The position numbers and the translations under genes were made by a program. The notes under the pieces were generated by a model. The model was not told the origin of the DNA and made no database searches. It was given only the letters and a program-made list of their open reading frames with translations. 64,000 nt of DNA from Terriglobus sp. TAA 43 (GTDB taxonomy: Bacteria > Acidobacteriota > Terriglobia > Terriglobales > Acidobacteriaceae), in the NCBI RefSeq assembly GCF_000800015.1, contig NZ_JUGR01000002.1, positions 62,001 to 126,000 on the forward strand, given 5' to 3'. How positions within the stretch are numbered: the first letter of the stretch is position 1; every line of letters starts with the position of its first letter. This document shows positions 18,542-28,500 of this stretch, piece by piece.

Positions 18542-21142
18542 TTACGCTGCCTGGTGCACCAGTTCTTCGCGCACCTCAGTGTCCTTCTTCAGTTCGGTCA
18601 TGGTGTGCGGCAAAGCAACTGCCAACACATCCTCAATGCGCGATGCATAGTGAATGGTGATGCCTTCAGTCTGATCAGCCGTGAGATCTTCCTCGACGTT
18701 CGGCTTCACATCAATCGGCAGAATCACGTCCTTCACACCAGCACGCTTTGCAGCCAGGAACTTCTCCTTGATACCGCCCACCGGCAACACATTGCCACTG
18801 AGCGTGATTTCACCCGTCATCGCCAGCAACGGACGCACCGGCATATCGGTAAGCAAGCTAACGATCGCCGAGGCCATCGTCACACCCGCACTTGGGCCAT
18901 CCTTCGGGATCGCTCCTGCAGGTACATGCAGATGAAGATCAATGTCCTTCAACACATCTTCATCCAGCCCCAGCTTGGTCGCGTTCGAACGCACCCATGT
19001 CAGTGCTGCCTGCATGCTCTCCTTCATCACATCGCCAATCTGGCCCGTGATCTGGAAACTGCCCTTGCCCTTCATCTTGTTGGCTTCGATGAACAACACA
19101 TCGCCGCCCACAGGAGTCCACGCAAGCCCAACCGCTACACCCGCACGCTTCGTACGCTCCGCAATCTCCGTATCCACGCGCACCTTGTAACCACCAAGGA
19201 ACTCGCGAATCACCTCCGGCGTCACGGTCAACGTCTCCGTCTTGCCTTCAGCGATGCGGCGTGCCTGCTTGCGGCAGACCGTGCCAATCAACTGCTCCAA
19301 CCGGCGCACGCCAGCCTCACGCGTGTAGTGCCGCGCAATGATGCCCAACGACTCACGCGGGAAGATGATCTTTGGCTCATCCGTCTGCTTCGGCAACTGC
19401 GACTCCGGAACCTCCGGGCTGCTTTCCGCAGTGGAATGCGCAACCGCCGCATCGCTACTCAGCAGATCACCTCGATCGTCGGACACAGCAGCCACCGGAA
19501 CGCCGTTGCCTGCTTTGTGTTCCTTCTCTGCGCCCTCGTTGCCGTCGATACCGTTTTCCTTGATCTGACGCGGAGCGAGATACCGTTCCGCAATGCTGAT
19601 CTTTTCCTCCTCGGTATAACCAGTGAGTTCAATGATCTCCATGCGGTCCAGCAACGGCGCCGGAATCGGATCAAGCTGATTCGCCGTGCAGATAAACAAC
19701 ACCTTGCTCAGATCGAACGGCTGATCCAGGTAGTTATCGCGGAACGTGCCATTCTGAGCAGGGTCCAGCGTTTCCAAAAGCGCACTCGCAGGATCGCCAC
19801 GGAAGTCGCGGCCCAGCTTGTCGATTTCGTCCAGCATGAACACCGGATCGTTCGTCTCCACGCGCTTCAGGTTCTGGATGATCTGCCCCGGCATCGCGCC
19901 GATGTACGTACGACGATGTCCGCGGATCTCCGCCTCATCATGCATACCGCCCAGCGAAATACGTGCAAACTTACGTCCCAGCGCACGTGCAATGCTCTTG
20001 CCCAGTGAGGTCTTACCCACGCCCGGAGGTCCAACAAAGCACAGGATCGGTCCCTTCATGTCCGGCTTCAAGCGCCGCACCGAGAGGTAATCCAAAATGC
20101 GATCCTTCACCTTCTGCAGACCGTAATGATCCTCATCGAGGAACGCAGCGGCCTGCGGAATATCCACTTGCTTGCCGCTAGACTTGGCCCACGGCAGCAC
20201 CGCCAGCCACTCGATGTAGCTGCGCGTCATGCCGTAATCCGGCTGCGCCGGGTTCATCCGCTGAAGACGGTTCAGCTCCTTCAGAGCCTCCTTCTTCGTG
20301 TCTTCTGGCATGCCGGCGGCTTCAATCTTGGCGCGCAGCTCTTCGATGGCCTTGTTGGTCTCGTCCGTCTCGCCCAATTCCTTGCTGATAGCCTTCTGCT
20401 GCTCGCGCAAATAGTACTCGCGCTGCGATTGCTGCACGGCATCCTGCACTTCGTTCTGAATCTTCGAACGAAGCTGCTGCACCTCAAGCTCCTTCACCAG
20501 GTGCTTGTTCAGGCGATCCATGCGGGCTTCCACATCTGTGGTTTCCAGCAATTCCTGCTTGTCCGCGGTGGTCAAAAACGGCAACGACGAACCAATGAAG
20601 TCCGCCAGACGGCCCGGCTCCTCGATATTCAGCGCAATCGTCTGCAAATCGTCGGAAAGCGTCGGCGACGCCGCCACGATCTGCTGGAACTGCGAAACCA
20701 CATTGCGCTGCAATGCCTCCAGTTCGGGCGTCTTGTCCGAATCGTTGTCCGGAATCGTCTCGTAGCTGGCCGTCAGAAACGGCGTACGTTGCTCAAATTC
20801 TCCCAGCCGGATGCGCTCCGTGCCTTCCGTGAACACAAAAAGGCTCTGGTTCGGCATCTTCACCACTTTGTGGATCGTAGCGAGCGTGCCGGTCTGGTGC
20901 AGTTCGCTGGCGTCCGGCGTATCCTGGCGCGCATCGCGCTGCGCCACCACCAGGATGGTCTTTTCGTCACCCAGGGACTGGATGAGCTGAATCGAACTGT
21001 CACGCCCCACGGTCAAAGGCAGCACCGCATGCGGAAACAGCACGGTATCGCGGACGGGAAGGACGGGGAGGGCGCGCGCGCTGCGCTTGCGGTCCGGGTC
21101 CGACGCCGTCGGCTGGATCACACTTACAAAATCGTTTGACAT
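18542..21142 (-). CDS. lon: ATP-dependent protease Lon
   Basis: 866 aa; start ATG 21142 with GGAAGG upstream. Order: N-terminal LON substrate domain (about 20-220), coiled-coil region (about 225-300), AAA+ module with Walker A GPPGVGKT (371-378) and Walker B FMLDEID (435-441), and S16 protease domain with catalytic Ser751 in PKDGPSAG and Lys794 in GGIKEK. It degrades misfolded and regulatory proteins in the cytoplasm. Unusual is a hydrophilic insert of about 60 residues (about 531-590) in the small alpha-helical AAA+ subdomain, between RQIKENG and IIFPRESLG, where ordinary Lon has only a few residues. A hairpin directly upstream (21158-21181) may matter for control. Confidence 0.97.
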   Translation of the reverse strand: MSNDFVSVIQPTASDPDRKRSARALPVLPVRDTVLFPHAVLPLTVGRDSSIQLIQSLGDEKTILVVAQRDARQDTPDASELHQTGTLATIHKVVKMPNQSLFVFTEGTERIRLGEFEQRTPFLTASYETIPDNDSDKTPELEALQRNVVSQFQQIVAASPTLSDDLQTIALNIEEPGRLADFIGSSLPFLTTADKQELLETTDVEARMDRLNKHLVKELEVQQLRSKIQNEVQDAVQQSQREYYLREQQKAISKELGETDETNKAIEELRAKIEAAGMPEDTKKEALKELNRLQRMNPAQPDYGMTRSYIEWLAVLPWAKSSGKQVDIPQAAAFLDEDHYGLQKVKDRILDYLSVRRLKPDMKGPILCFVGPPGVGKTSLGKSIARALGRKFARISLGGMHDEAEIRGHRRTYIGAMPGQIIQNLKRVETNDPVFMLDEIDKLGRDFRGDPASALLETLDPAQNGTFRDNYLDQPFDLSKVLFICTANQLDPIPAPLLDRMEIIELTGYTEEEKISIAERYLAPRQIKENGIDGNEGAEKEHKAGNGVPVAAVSDDRGDLLSSDAAVAHSTAESSPEVPESQLPKQTDEPKIIFPRESLGIIARHYTREAGVRRLEQLIGTVCRKQARRIAEGKTETLTVTPEVIREFLGGYKVRVDTEIAERTKRAGVAVGLAWTPVGGDVLFIEANKMKGKGSFQITGQIGDVMKESMQAALTWVRSNATKLGLDEDVLKDIDLHLHVPAGAIPKDGPSAGVTMASAIVSLLTDMPVRPLLAMTGEITLSGNVLPVGGIKEKFLAAKRAGVKDVILPIDVKPNVEEDLTADQTEGITIHYASRIEDVLAVALPHTMTELKKDTEVREELVHQAA

Positions 21143-21157
21143 AGTTGAGTGTCCTTC

Positions 21158-21181
21158 CATCAGATATTCACACATCTGATG
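21158..21181 (-). promoter_or_regulatory. Inverted repeat in front of the lon ribosome binding site
   Basis: CATCAGAT and ATCTGATG form a perfect 8-bp inverted repeat with an 8-bp spacer, ending next to the GGAAGG site of lon. It is not CIRCE. It could be an operator or a structured 5'UTR element. Confidence 0.45.
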
Positions 21182-21328
21182 CATCAAGTCACGCACGGAT
21201 TCATTCCGGTGTCAAAAACTGCAAACCAGCCGGAAACCTGTAAGGACTTACGCTGCCTATCGGCAGAATTGCCGTCTTCAGAATGGATGCCGCAACCCAA
21301 ATTCTTGCCGCTTGTGCTGACGCGCGTT

Positions 21329-21367
21329 TTCCGCTGCAGATTACAGCCCGCGTCAGGCGCAGCGGAA
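21329..21367 (-). terminator. Terminator-like hairpin after pheA
   Basis: TTCCGCTGC (21329-21337) and GCAGCGGAA (21359-21367) form a perfect 9-bp stem with a 21-nt loop, starting three bases after the pheA stop. No T run follows, so this may be a weak or Rho-assisted terminator. Confidence 0.35.
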
Positions 21368-21369
21368 GT

Positions 21370-22215
21370 CTACTCCTCAGGAAGCACCGCTGCCTCGTAG
21401 CGACCCAATTCCACCACTTCCCGGCACGATTGGCGTAATCCGGCCACAACCGCATCCGCGGCATCCGGAGACGGAATCCGCAGGTCGACGAAAAACGTGT
21501 ACTCCCACGGCCGCCCCGGCACCGGCCGCGAATCGATCCGGGTCAGGTCTGCCCCCGCCGCTACCAGCTTCTTAAGGGCCTCCAGCAGTGACCCCGGTCG
21601 GTGAGGCAGGTCAAACGCTAATGAAATCTTATTGATAGCCGCACCCGCCGGTCGAAAACTCTCCGCATTCTCCTTCCTCGTCAGCAGAAAGAAGCGTGTG
21701 AAGTTTTTCGGATCGTCTTCCAGATCACCGCGCAGAATCGTCGCCCCATACACTTCGGCGGCAAACGGAGCGGCAATCGCCGCTTCATCGGTTATGTGGT
21801 CTGCTATCAAGTGCTTAATCGCCCCGGCGGTGTCATAAAACGGCACCGCTTCCAATCCCGGATGTTCCATGAAGAACTTGCGACACTGCGATAGCGCCAC
21901 GGGATGGGACAACACATGCTTCACTTGTTCTTCTGCCACGCCGGGTACAGCCATCAATGCATGACGGATGCGGAGGGAGCACTCCGCCACAATCTCCACG
22001 CCGTAGCGCAGCAACAGATCGGAATGGTCCGCGACAGCGCCATGCAGACTGTTCTCCACCGGCAACACAGCAGCATCGGCTTGTTTGGAGCGCGTGAGTT
22101 TTTCCAGCACTTCCACGGACAGCGCACACGGCACTAGTTCCACTTCTCCCAACAGTTGGCGCGTTGCCAGGTGACTGTTCGAACCCGGCTCTCCCTGGAT
22201 GGCAATCTTCTTCAA
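21370..22215 (-). CDS. pheA: Prephenate dehydratase
   Basis: 281 aa if started at TTG 22213-22215, which has AGGAG nine bases upstream and gives a natural N-terminus (KKIAIQGEPGSNSHLA). The frame is open to an ATG at 22296, but the extra 27 residues do not look like this family. The PDT domain (about 1-180) includes the triad region FYDTAGAIK and the nearby DEAAIAA, and the C-terminal ACT domain (about 195-281) has LPHRPGSLLEALK and the ESRP-like variant DSRPVPGRPWEYTFFVDL. It converts prephenate to phenylpyruvate and is probably feedback-regulated by phenylalanine through the ACT domain. No chorismate mutase domain is fused. Confidence 0.92.
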   Translation of the reverse strand: MKKIAIQGEPGSNSHLATRQLLGEVELVPCALSVEVLEKLTRSKQADAAVLPVENSLHGAVADHSDLLLRYGVEIVAECSLRIRHALMAVPGVAEEQVKHVLSHPVALSQCRKFFMEHPGLEAVPFYDTAGAIKHLIADHITDEAAIAAPFAAEVYGATILRGDLEDDPKNFTRFFLLTRKENAESFRPAGAAINKISLAFDLPHRPGSLLEALKKLVAAGADLTRIDSRPVPGRPWEYTFFVDLRIPSPDAADAVVAGLRQSCREVVELGRYEAAVLPEE

Positions 22216-22395
22216 CTCACTCTTCTCCTGCGCGTGTCTTCTGTGAAAACCAACATTGTTTTCATGCAAAGACAACTCGCCAAGTTTACCCGGCAACTAT
22301 GTTGATGTGGCTGCAAACGTCATGTCATGCATGGCGTTGGTACACACTAATTCCCCGCCCCGGCCCGGCTGGCCAGGGCATCTGGAGAGTCGACG

Positions 22396-22545
22396 ATGCT
22401 TTGGACAATTACCGTAATTCTGCTTGTATTGTGGCTGCTTGGCCTTGTCAGCGGCTATACCGTCGGTGGCTGGATTCACATTCTGATTGTGCTTGCAATC
22501 ATCTCGCTGATCTTCAATCTACTGGCGGGACGCAGATCGCTTTAG
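22396..22545 (+). CDS. Small lmo0937-type membrane protein
   Basis: 49 aa, preceded by CTGGAGAG. It has two hydrophobic helices (about 3-19 and 27-45), separated by SGYTVGGWIHI, and a short basic end (GRRSL). The pattern with the GGWIHILIVLAIISL core matches the lmo0937 family of tiny membrane proteins widespread in stress-related loci. Function unknown. It precedes the CsbD gene by 134 bp with a terminator-like hairpin between them. Confidence 0.8.
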   Translation: MLWTITVILLVLWLLGLVSGYTVGGWIHILIVLAIISLIFNLLAGRRSL

Positions 22546-22580
22546 AACTTACAAAAAGAACGCGACATTTTAAAACTCAT

Positions 22581-22612
22581 GAAAGGTCATCGCATTTGCG
22601 CGGTGACCTTTC
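22581..22612 (+). terminator. Hairpin after the small membrane protein gene
   Basis: GAAAGGTCA (22581-22589) pairs with TGACCTTTC (22604-22612), with CGC/GCG extending the stem across a bulge. The tail is TCATT. Probably a terminator or attenuator before the CsbD gene. Confidence 0.55.
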
Positions 22613-22678
22613 TCATTGCGTGCTGCATCATACCCATCGTTCGCGTAAGAACGCAGCATAACTGCGAAGGAGAAAACG

Positions 22679-23017
22679 ATGAACAGCGATCAAATCAAGG
22701 GCAAGATGCAGAATGCATTCGGCAAGGCAGAACAAGCAGTGGGCGAAGCTGTAAATAGCCGAGACCTGGCCAATGCGGGAGCGGAAGATCGTGTGAAGGG
22801 CGCCGCGAAGGAGACTTGGGGAAATGCCAAGGACACGGTGCACGAAATGCACAAAACCGCCAAGACACATGCGGACATAGTCACCGGAGAACCCGTAACA
22901 GCGCGCGACAAGTTTGCAGCCGGCGTGGAGCACATTAAGGATTCCGTAAACACCAAGATGGATGAAATGAAGACACGCGAGCAGATCAAGCGTGACGAGC
23001 TTCGTCGCAGCGCGTAA
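22679..23017 (+). CDS. CsbD-family stress protein
   Basis: 112 aa with a strong site GAAGGAG upstream. The N-terminus MNSDQIKGKMQNAFGKAEQA is the classic CsbD repeat, with a second helical copy around 35-50 (AEDRVKGAAKETWGNAKD). The C-terminal 50 residues are charged and helical. Highly hydrophilic and LEA-like, probably cytoplasmic and stress-induced; molecular function is not established for the family. Confidence 0.88.
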   Translation: MNSDQIKGKMQNAFGKAEQAVGEAVNSRDLANAGAEDRVKGAAKETWGNAKDTVHEMHKTAKTHADIVTGEPVTARDKFAAGVEHIKDSVNTKMDEMKTREQIKRDELRRSA

Positions 23018-23034
23018 TAACTTGCGCTAATGAC

Positions 23035-23062
23035 AACGGCGGGAAGATATCTTCCCGCCGTT
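23035..23062. terminator. Bidirectional terminator, perfect 28-bp palindrome
   Basis: AACGGCGGGAAGAT and its exact complement ATCTTCCCGCCGTT form a 28-bp palindrome with CTCTTTTC on the plus side. It lies between the convergent CsbD and GDSL genes and can serve both. Confidence 0.8.
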
Positions 23063-23081
23063 CTCTTTTCATCGCTACAAA

Positions 23082-23777
23082 CTACTTCGTATAACGAACC
23101 AACGCACGCTCCACAACAGGAGCTAACAACTCATATCCACGATCGTTCGGATGCACGCCGTCCACAGTCAACTCAGCACGCATCTTCCCTTCAGCATCTT
23201 CCAGCGGCGAGTTGAAATCCAGAACATCCCAGTGTTTCTTCTGCGCCATCGCTACGAGCAGTTCATTCAGATGATGGATGTGTTCCACCGTGCGCAATCC
23301 GGTCAACGGACGCACACAATCGCACACTGGCGTCATCTGCACAACGTACACTTTCAATCCATTCGCCTGCGCAAGCTCGCCCATGGAGAGAATGTTGTCG
23401 CGAATCTCCTCCGGCGAAAATCCCAGCCGCATGTCATTGCTGCCACCTTCCAACACCACTGCCTGCGGGTGTAAGTCGAGCACGTCATGCCGCTCGCGCA
23501 ACAGAAGTTGCTGGGTGGTCTGTCCGCCAATGCCGCGGTTGATCCATCCCGTATATGAGAACCACTTGCCGTTGTGGCTGCCCCAGTAATCCATGATCGA
23601 ATCGCCGAGAAACACCACGCGCGCTTTCGCATGCAGGTCGTCATCACGATAGCGACGGCTTTGCGAGAAGTCTGCGTCAGCAGAGTTCGCAGGGAGCGTT
23701 GTCTGCGCCATTCCAACCCCAGACAACACCAACATCACAACGCACACAACAACACGCATCGCTCTCCTCGCAGCCAT
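23082..23777 (-). CDS. SGNH/GDSL-type esterase, secreted
   Basis: 231 aa from ATG 23777 with GGAAG upstream. A signal peptide (VVVCVVMLVLSGVGMAQ) precedes the SGNH core: block I FLGDSIMDYW (nucleophile Ser), block II glycine in NRGIGGQTT, block III GGSNDMR (Asn), and block V DGVHPND with the Asp/His pair. Likely an extracytoplasmic esterase or lipase of low-molecular-weight or cell-envelope substrates, resembling platelet-activating-factor acetylhydrolase-like members. It is the last gene of a long minus-strand run after ubiA (59-bp gap). Confidence 0.88.
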   Translation of the reverse strand: MAARRAMRVVVCVVMLVLSGVGMAQTTLPANSADADFSQSRRYRDDDLHAKARVVFLGDSIMDYWGSHNGKWFSYTGWINRGIGGQTTQQLLLRERHDVLDLHPQAVVLEGGSNDMRLGFSPEEIRDNILSMGELAQANGLKVYVVQMTPVCDCVRPLTGLRTVEHIHHLNELLVAMAQKKHWDVLDFNSPLEDAEGKMRAELTVDGVHPNDRGYELLAPVVERALVRYTK

Positions 23778-23836
23778 AACCGCTTCCAACGGCCACCGAA
23801 AGGTTAAACGATACACTTCCCCAAAAGCGATATCAA

Positions 23837-24727
23837 TTATCGCGCCTGTAGATTCCGCACAGCGATATCCGCAGCGACAGAAATAAAGAACACGACGGAG
23901 ATGATTCCATTCAGCGTGAAGAAAGCGGCATTCATACGACTGATGTCTTTCGGCGAAATCAAGCTGTGCTCATACAGCAGCAATCCTGCCACCAGTACAA
24001 CGCCGATCATCGCAATTGGGCCAAGGTGAAACAGCACCACCAGCCACGCCAGCAATCCGAGCATCAGCACATGCATCACCCGAGCTAATAAAAATGCGCC
24101 CTGCATACCGAATGCCTGCGGCACACTGTTCAAGCCATGCGCACGATCGTGCTCAAAGTCTTGGCACGCATACAGCACATCAAAACCAGCAACCCACAGC
24201 AATACCGCACCAGTAAGCACAATGATGCGCGGATCAAGAGTGCCTCGTACAGCAATCCAAGCAGCTGAAGGTGCAATGCCCAACGCCAGTCCAAGCACCA
24301 GGTGCGACCAGCGCGTAAGCCGCTTCATGTAGCTATAGGAAAGCACCACCACAATTGCAATCGGACTCAGCAGCAGCGTCAGATGATTCAGCATCGCCGC
24401 AGCGAACAGAAAGATCGCCAGCGAAACGAGGGTGAACATCCCGACGAAGCCCTTGGACAAGAGCCCTGCGGGAATGGCACGCATCTTGGTGCGCGGATTC
24501 AGGCTATCAATCTCTGCATCGGCCCAGCGATTAAACGCCATCGCTGCAGTACGCAGAGACACCATGCACACCACGATCCAAAGCAGCGTCACCGCATGTG
24601 GCCAACCACCTGCGGCAAGCACCGCTCCGGTCAAGGCAAAAGGAAGCGCAAAGATCGAGTGTTCCCACTTGATCATTTCCAGCGTAATGCGCGTGCTGCG
24701 CCATGTGTGTGCAAGCGAAACGGCCAT
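23837..24727 (-). CDS. UbiA-family prenyltransferase, probable menaquinone pathway enzyme
   Basis: 296 aa, about eight membrane helices; start ATG 24727 with AGAGGTG upstream. The first Asp-rich motif is NRWADAEIDSLNPRTKMR and the second DVLYACQDFEHDR, which together bind magnesium and prenyl diphosphate. In 4-hydroxybenzoate polyprenyltransferase (UbiA) and in MqnP, the prenylating enzyme of the futalosine pathway, these motifs are alike. The presence of mqnC at 45875-46921 and the fact that Acidobacteriota use menaquinone favour the MqnP role over ubiquinone synthesis. That last step is inference. Confidence 0.9.
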   Translation of the reverse strand: MAVSLAHTWRSTRITLEMIKWEHSIFALPFALTGAVLAAGGWPHAVTLLWIVVCMVSLRTAAMAFNRWADAEIDSLNPRTKMRAIPAGLLSKGFVGMFTLVSLAIFLFAAAMLNHLTLLLSPIAIVVVLSYSYMKRLTRWSHLVLGLALGIAPSAAWIAVRGTLDPRIIVLTGAVLLWVAGFDVLYACQDFEHDRAHGLNSVPQAFGMQGAFLLARVMHVLMLGLLAWLVVLFHLGPIAMIGVVLVAGLLLYEHSLISPKDISRMNAAFFTLNGIISVVFFISVAADIAVRNLQAR

Positions 24728-24771
24728 ACACCTCTTAGTGTATGGCCGCACGCCTCCTGCAATCTACTTTG

Positions 24772-25539
24772 TCACTTTTCGCCGACGGGTTCCCCGGCCA
24801 CCTGCAGGTTATTCGTCACCTTGAAAGCTCCGGCAACACCATTCGCCCGAATGCCGGCAGCATCTTTATCCGCCTGCCGATCCACCACGCCAGTCAGCGT
24901 AATGTCGCCATTCACCACCGTAATGCGAATCGGCTTTGCCGGGTCCATGGCGTACCGCTGGAGCGACGGAAATCCGTAGATCGCCCGCGCGGCAGCCAAA
25001 CGGATACGATCATCATTCGGCGAAAGCGGCGCCACTTCAATGTCGTCCACCACATCTCTCACGCCGGGATAGTGCGACACCAGCGAAATGGCGGAGTCCT
25101 TATCGGTAGGGCCATACGCCACGCCACCGAGCGTCACCACGCCACCCTGCACACCAATGGTGAAGCTGTTAAATGCCGTTGTGCCATAACCAACGCGGTC
25201 ATACGCCAGCTTTTCCGCAAGCTTGTCACGCAACTGCGTATCTGAAACTTCGCCGCCTTGCACCTTGATCAGGTTCTGCACGGCTACAACGCCTTTTTTG
25301 TGATGAATCTTGTGTTCCGCGTCTTCCTTGGTGGCGTACAGATCCACATTGCCAGTCAAAGTCACCATGCCGTTCTTCACGGTGCTATGCACATCGTGGA
25401 ACTGTTTGTTATCCAGCGACTTCTGCACGTCTGTCTGAATCTGCGCGTCCGGCACCTTCGACTGGGCACGCATCGCAAGCGTCGGCATCATCACAGCTGC
25501 CAACGCCAAGACCATTCCCGCATTTGTTCTGACCTTCAT
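24772..25539 (-). CDS. Periplasmic protein with three BON domains
   Basis: 255 aa. ATG 25539 is chosen because GGAG lies eight bases upstream; other in-frame starts (25545 and TTG 25551) differ by two to four residues. A signal peptide (AGMVLALAAVMMPTLAMRAQ) is followed by three BON units at about 33-100, 105-170 and 180-245; each has the V..GVVTLTG.V strand signature (TVKNGMVTLTGNVD, GVQGGVVTLGGVAY, TVVNGDITLTGVVD) and alpha-helices between. BON domains are thought to bind membranes or lipids and act in envelope stability (as in OsmY). It follows TamB by 45 bp. Confidence 0.87.
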   Translation of the reverse strand: MKVRTNAGMVLALAAVMMPTLAMRAQSKVPDAQIQTDVQKSLDNKQFHDVHSTVKNGMVTLTGNVDLYATKEDAEHKIHHKKGVVAVQNLIKVQGGEVSDTQLRDKLAEKLAYDRVGYGTTAFNSFTIGVQGGVVTLGGVAYGPTDKDSAISLVSHYPGVRDVVDDIEVAPLSPNDDRIRLAAARAIYGFPSLQRYAMDPAKPIRITVVNGDITLTGVVDRQADKDAAGIRANGVAGAFKVTNNLQVAGEPVGEK

Positions 25540-25584
25540 TTCCATCTCCAAAGAAACAAACCCGGCTTGACTCGCAAAGTTGCC

Positions 25585-28500
25585 CTAGCGATACCGCTTG
25601 CGAATCTTGTACACCATCGAGAACACGCCATTTTCGTCTCGAGTTACCACAATGGATTTGTTATCGCTCAACTGGTATTGCAACTGAATCAATTGCTGTG
25701 CCGACGTGTTGATGCTGGTCGCAAAGGTCACCGTAATCTGGCGCGTCACCTGCTGCTCAACGGTGATGCGCGCGGACGAGGCGCCGATCGTTCCCACGTA
25801 TGCAGGATCAATCTTCACCTTGCCGCTACCGCCAAACAGCTTATTCACGCGGTTGGAAACCGTCGCGTTCAACGCGCCACCCAGCAGCGCATTCGTTGTC
25901 GGGTCCTGCCCCTGCTGCTGCAGTTGCTGCGTATTAATCGCCGCTTCTTCCTGCGTGCGTCCCAGCGCCAGCAGGTTGAAAATATCAGCCTGCGATAGCG
26001 GTGGTTCCGAACGATACGTCAGTTTGAAGTTCTTCGACGTGCCATGAACACCGATGGTCACGTCGTAATTCTCCACGCGTGCCGTGGCATCCAGATCAAT
26101 CAGAGGATCAATGCGAATCGGGTTGTTGAAGTAAATCTGACCACGCTGCAATTGATACTTCGTTCCAGAGAAGGTCGCAGAACCATCATTAATGGTCACC
26201 TTGCCCAGTACTGCCGGGACTGCGGCCGTTCCGCGCAACGACAGGTCGACCGTACCCGCAATGCGCGCATAGCTGTTCTGGAAATCCAGCGCAGGCGACG
26301 ACTGAACATGAACATTCAGAACGATCTTGTTCAACAACGAATCCGGGTCTGGAGGTGCAGACACATCGCCGCTACCACCTGCAACAGAAGCAAAGTCAAA
26401 TGTCTCCGCAAGTCCGAATCGCGTGATGAGAATGTTGCCCGAAAGCGAAGCACCATCACCCGATCCCTGGAGTCGAAGCGACGCATTCATCGTTGCGGAC
26501 ACGCCGTAGTAACGCACACGCACCGCGGTCGCCGTCGCTGTCATGTCTGCAAACAAGCCGCCGCGGAACTGGACAAATCCTGTCAACTTGATGCGACCAC
26601 CACCGCTCGTCGCTGTGACGTTGTCCATCACCAGGCGGTCATCTGTAAACGTTGCAGTTCCGGTAATGTTCGACAACCCATTCGGAATCGTGTCGTACGC
26701 AATGTTCGTGTTGCTGAACGTCATCTTGCCACCGAGAATCGGTTTCGATGTCGTTCCGCTGGCCGTCACGTTAAAGTTCACCATGCCAGACGCAATGACC
26801 TGCGGCTTCAAACGATGCGCCAGCGCGACATTCAAGCTGCCATTTGCCTGCGCATTAATCGCGCCTCCCTGTGCGGGCAGCGGCTTACCATCCGGAGAGA
26901 AGATCTGAACAGAGCCGGAAGCATGCAGATCTGTCTCAGGGCCGGTAACGTGTAGCTCATCCAGCCGCACTGTGCCATTCGTCAACGAAGCATGCACTGG
27001 CGCCGCAGAAACAAACGTCAGTCCTTGCGTAGTCACCTGCAGCGGATTCACCGTCAGCGTTCCGCTCAACGCCTCCGGCTTCTTCGCCGGTCCACTTACA
27101 TTCAGTTCACCGGCAATCACAGAAGTCGCTTCGAACGACGATCCCGTTAGCTTCAGAACCGGCGCCACATCCAGATTGCTGAAGGTCGCATGCGCCTGCA
27201 TGGGATAGTCGCCCACCAGTTGCAACTGACCATTCGCATCCAGCTTTGCAGTCAATAGATCGCTGTGCGCCTTCAGGTAGATCATGTTGCCGCTGCTGTT
27301 CACATCGGCAGTTAACTGCCCCAACGCCTGCTTCTGGTACGTCGCATTTGCCAGCTGCAGATGTGCGTTCAGTCCCGGTGCGTCCAGCGTTCCATCCGCA
27401 TCTGCGCGGAAGGTCAAGACACCATCCACCGGCGTGCCCGCCTTGCGCACAGCCAGTAGATTCGACAGGCGAACATCATTCGCCTGCAGATGCGCCTTCA
27501 CGTGTTTCGACGTCAGGTTGTAGCTGCCGTTACCTGTGACCTCCGCGCCCTGCGCCTTCACATCCAGCGTCGATGCAGAGATCTCCTGGCCGCGTACCGA
27601 AACATTCGCCGTCACCGCATCGTAGGGCTGGTCGTATGCCACACCATTGCGCAACGACAATGTTCCATCGCCCGTAAGATTGCCAAACGTACCGTCAACA
27701 CTGCCATTCACAGCAACGACGCCGGTAACGGGAAGCGCACCTTGGCCTGCAATCTCCAGCACATCGTGAATCTGTGCATCGGCAAGTTGCAGCTTTGCCT
27801 GCACCTGCGTTTCATCGTCGAACTCATACGACACCACACCGCGCTTCACCACACGATGTGGTTTCACCAAGCCGGATGCATTCAATACAGCAGTGCCGCG
27901 GTGAATCGTGGAACTCGCCACTGTCACACCGGAAGGCGCATACTCAGCATCGGCCACAAGCGAATCAATAGCGACGTCGCCCATGCTACCCAGGTGCGCC
28001 GTGAGTTCGTTCGCTTGAAGATGTCCCTTGATATCCAGCCCGGCAATCGGGCCGGATGCGACACCCTGGAAATGCGCGTCACCATGCAATGCAACAGGCA
28101 GTGCGGCGCTTCCCTTCTTGCCATTGCTCTCGTAGCCAATGATGTTCAGGATCGAATCGAACTCAGACAGGTCGCGGAAGTCTGCAATAAGATTCAGGCT
28201 CGTCAGCGGATCGCCATTCGCCACACCCAGTGTTCCCGTAGCCTGGACGGTGGACGCAGGCGTATGCGCATCCAACTGCTGAATCGCAACAGTCTCATTC
28301 GATCCGCGATAGGTCGCCTTCACCACACCAGTCAGTGGAATATTCTGTATCGCACCGCGGCGGTGAAGGTTCTGTGGTGCCAGTTTTAGATCAGCGCTGA
28401 CAATCACCGAACTCGGCAGATCCTTCGCCGGTCCGCCCCACTCCACATGAACAGGACCATTCACGGCAGTATCAATGCCAAGGTCTGAATAGTGACGTGG

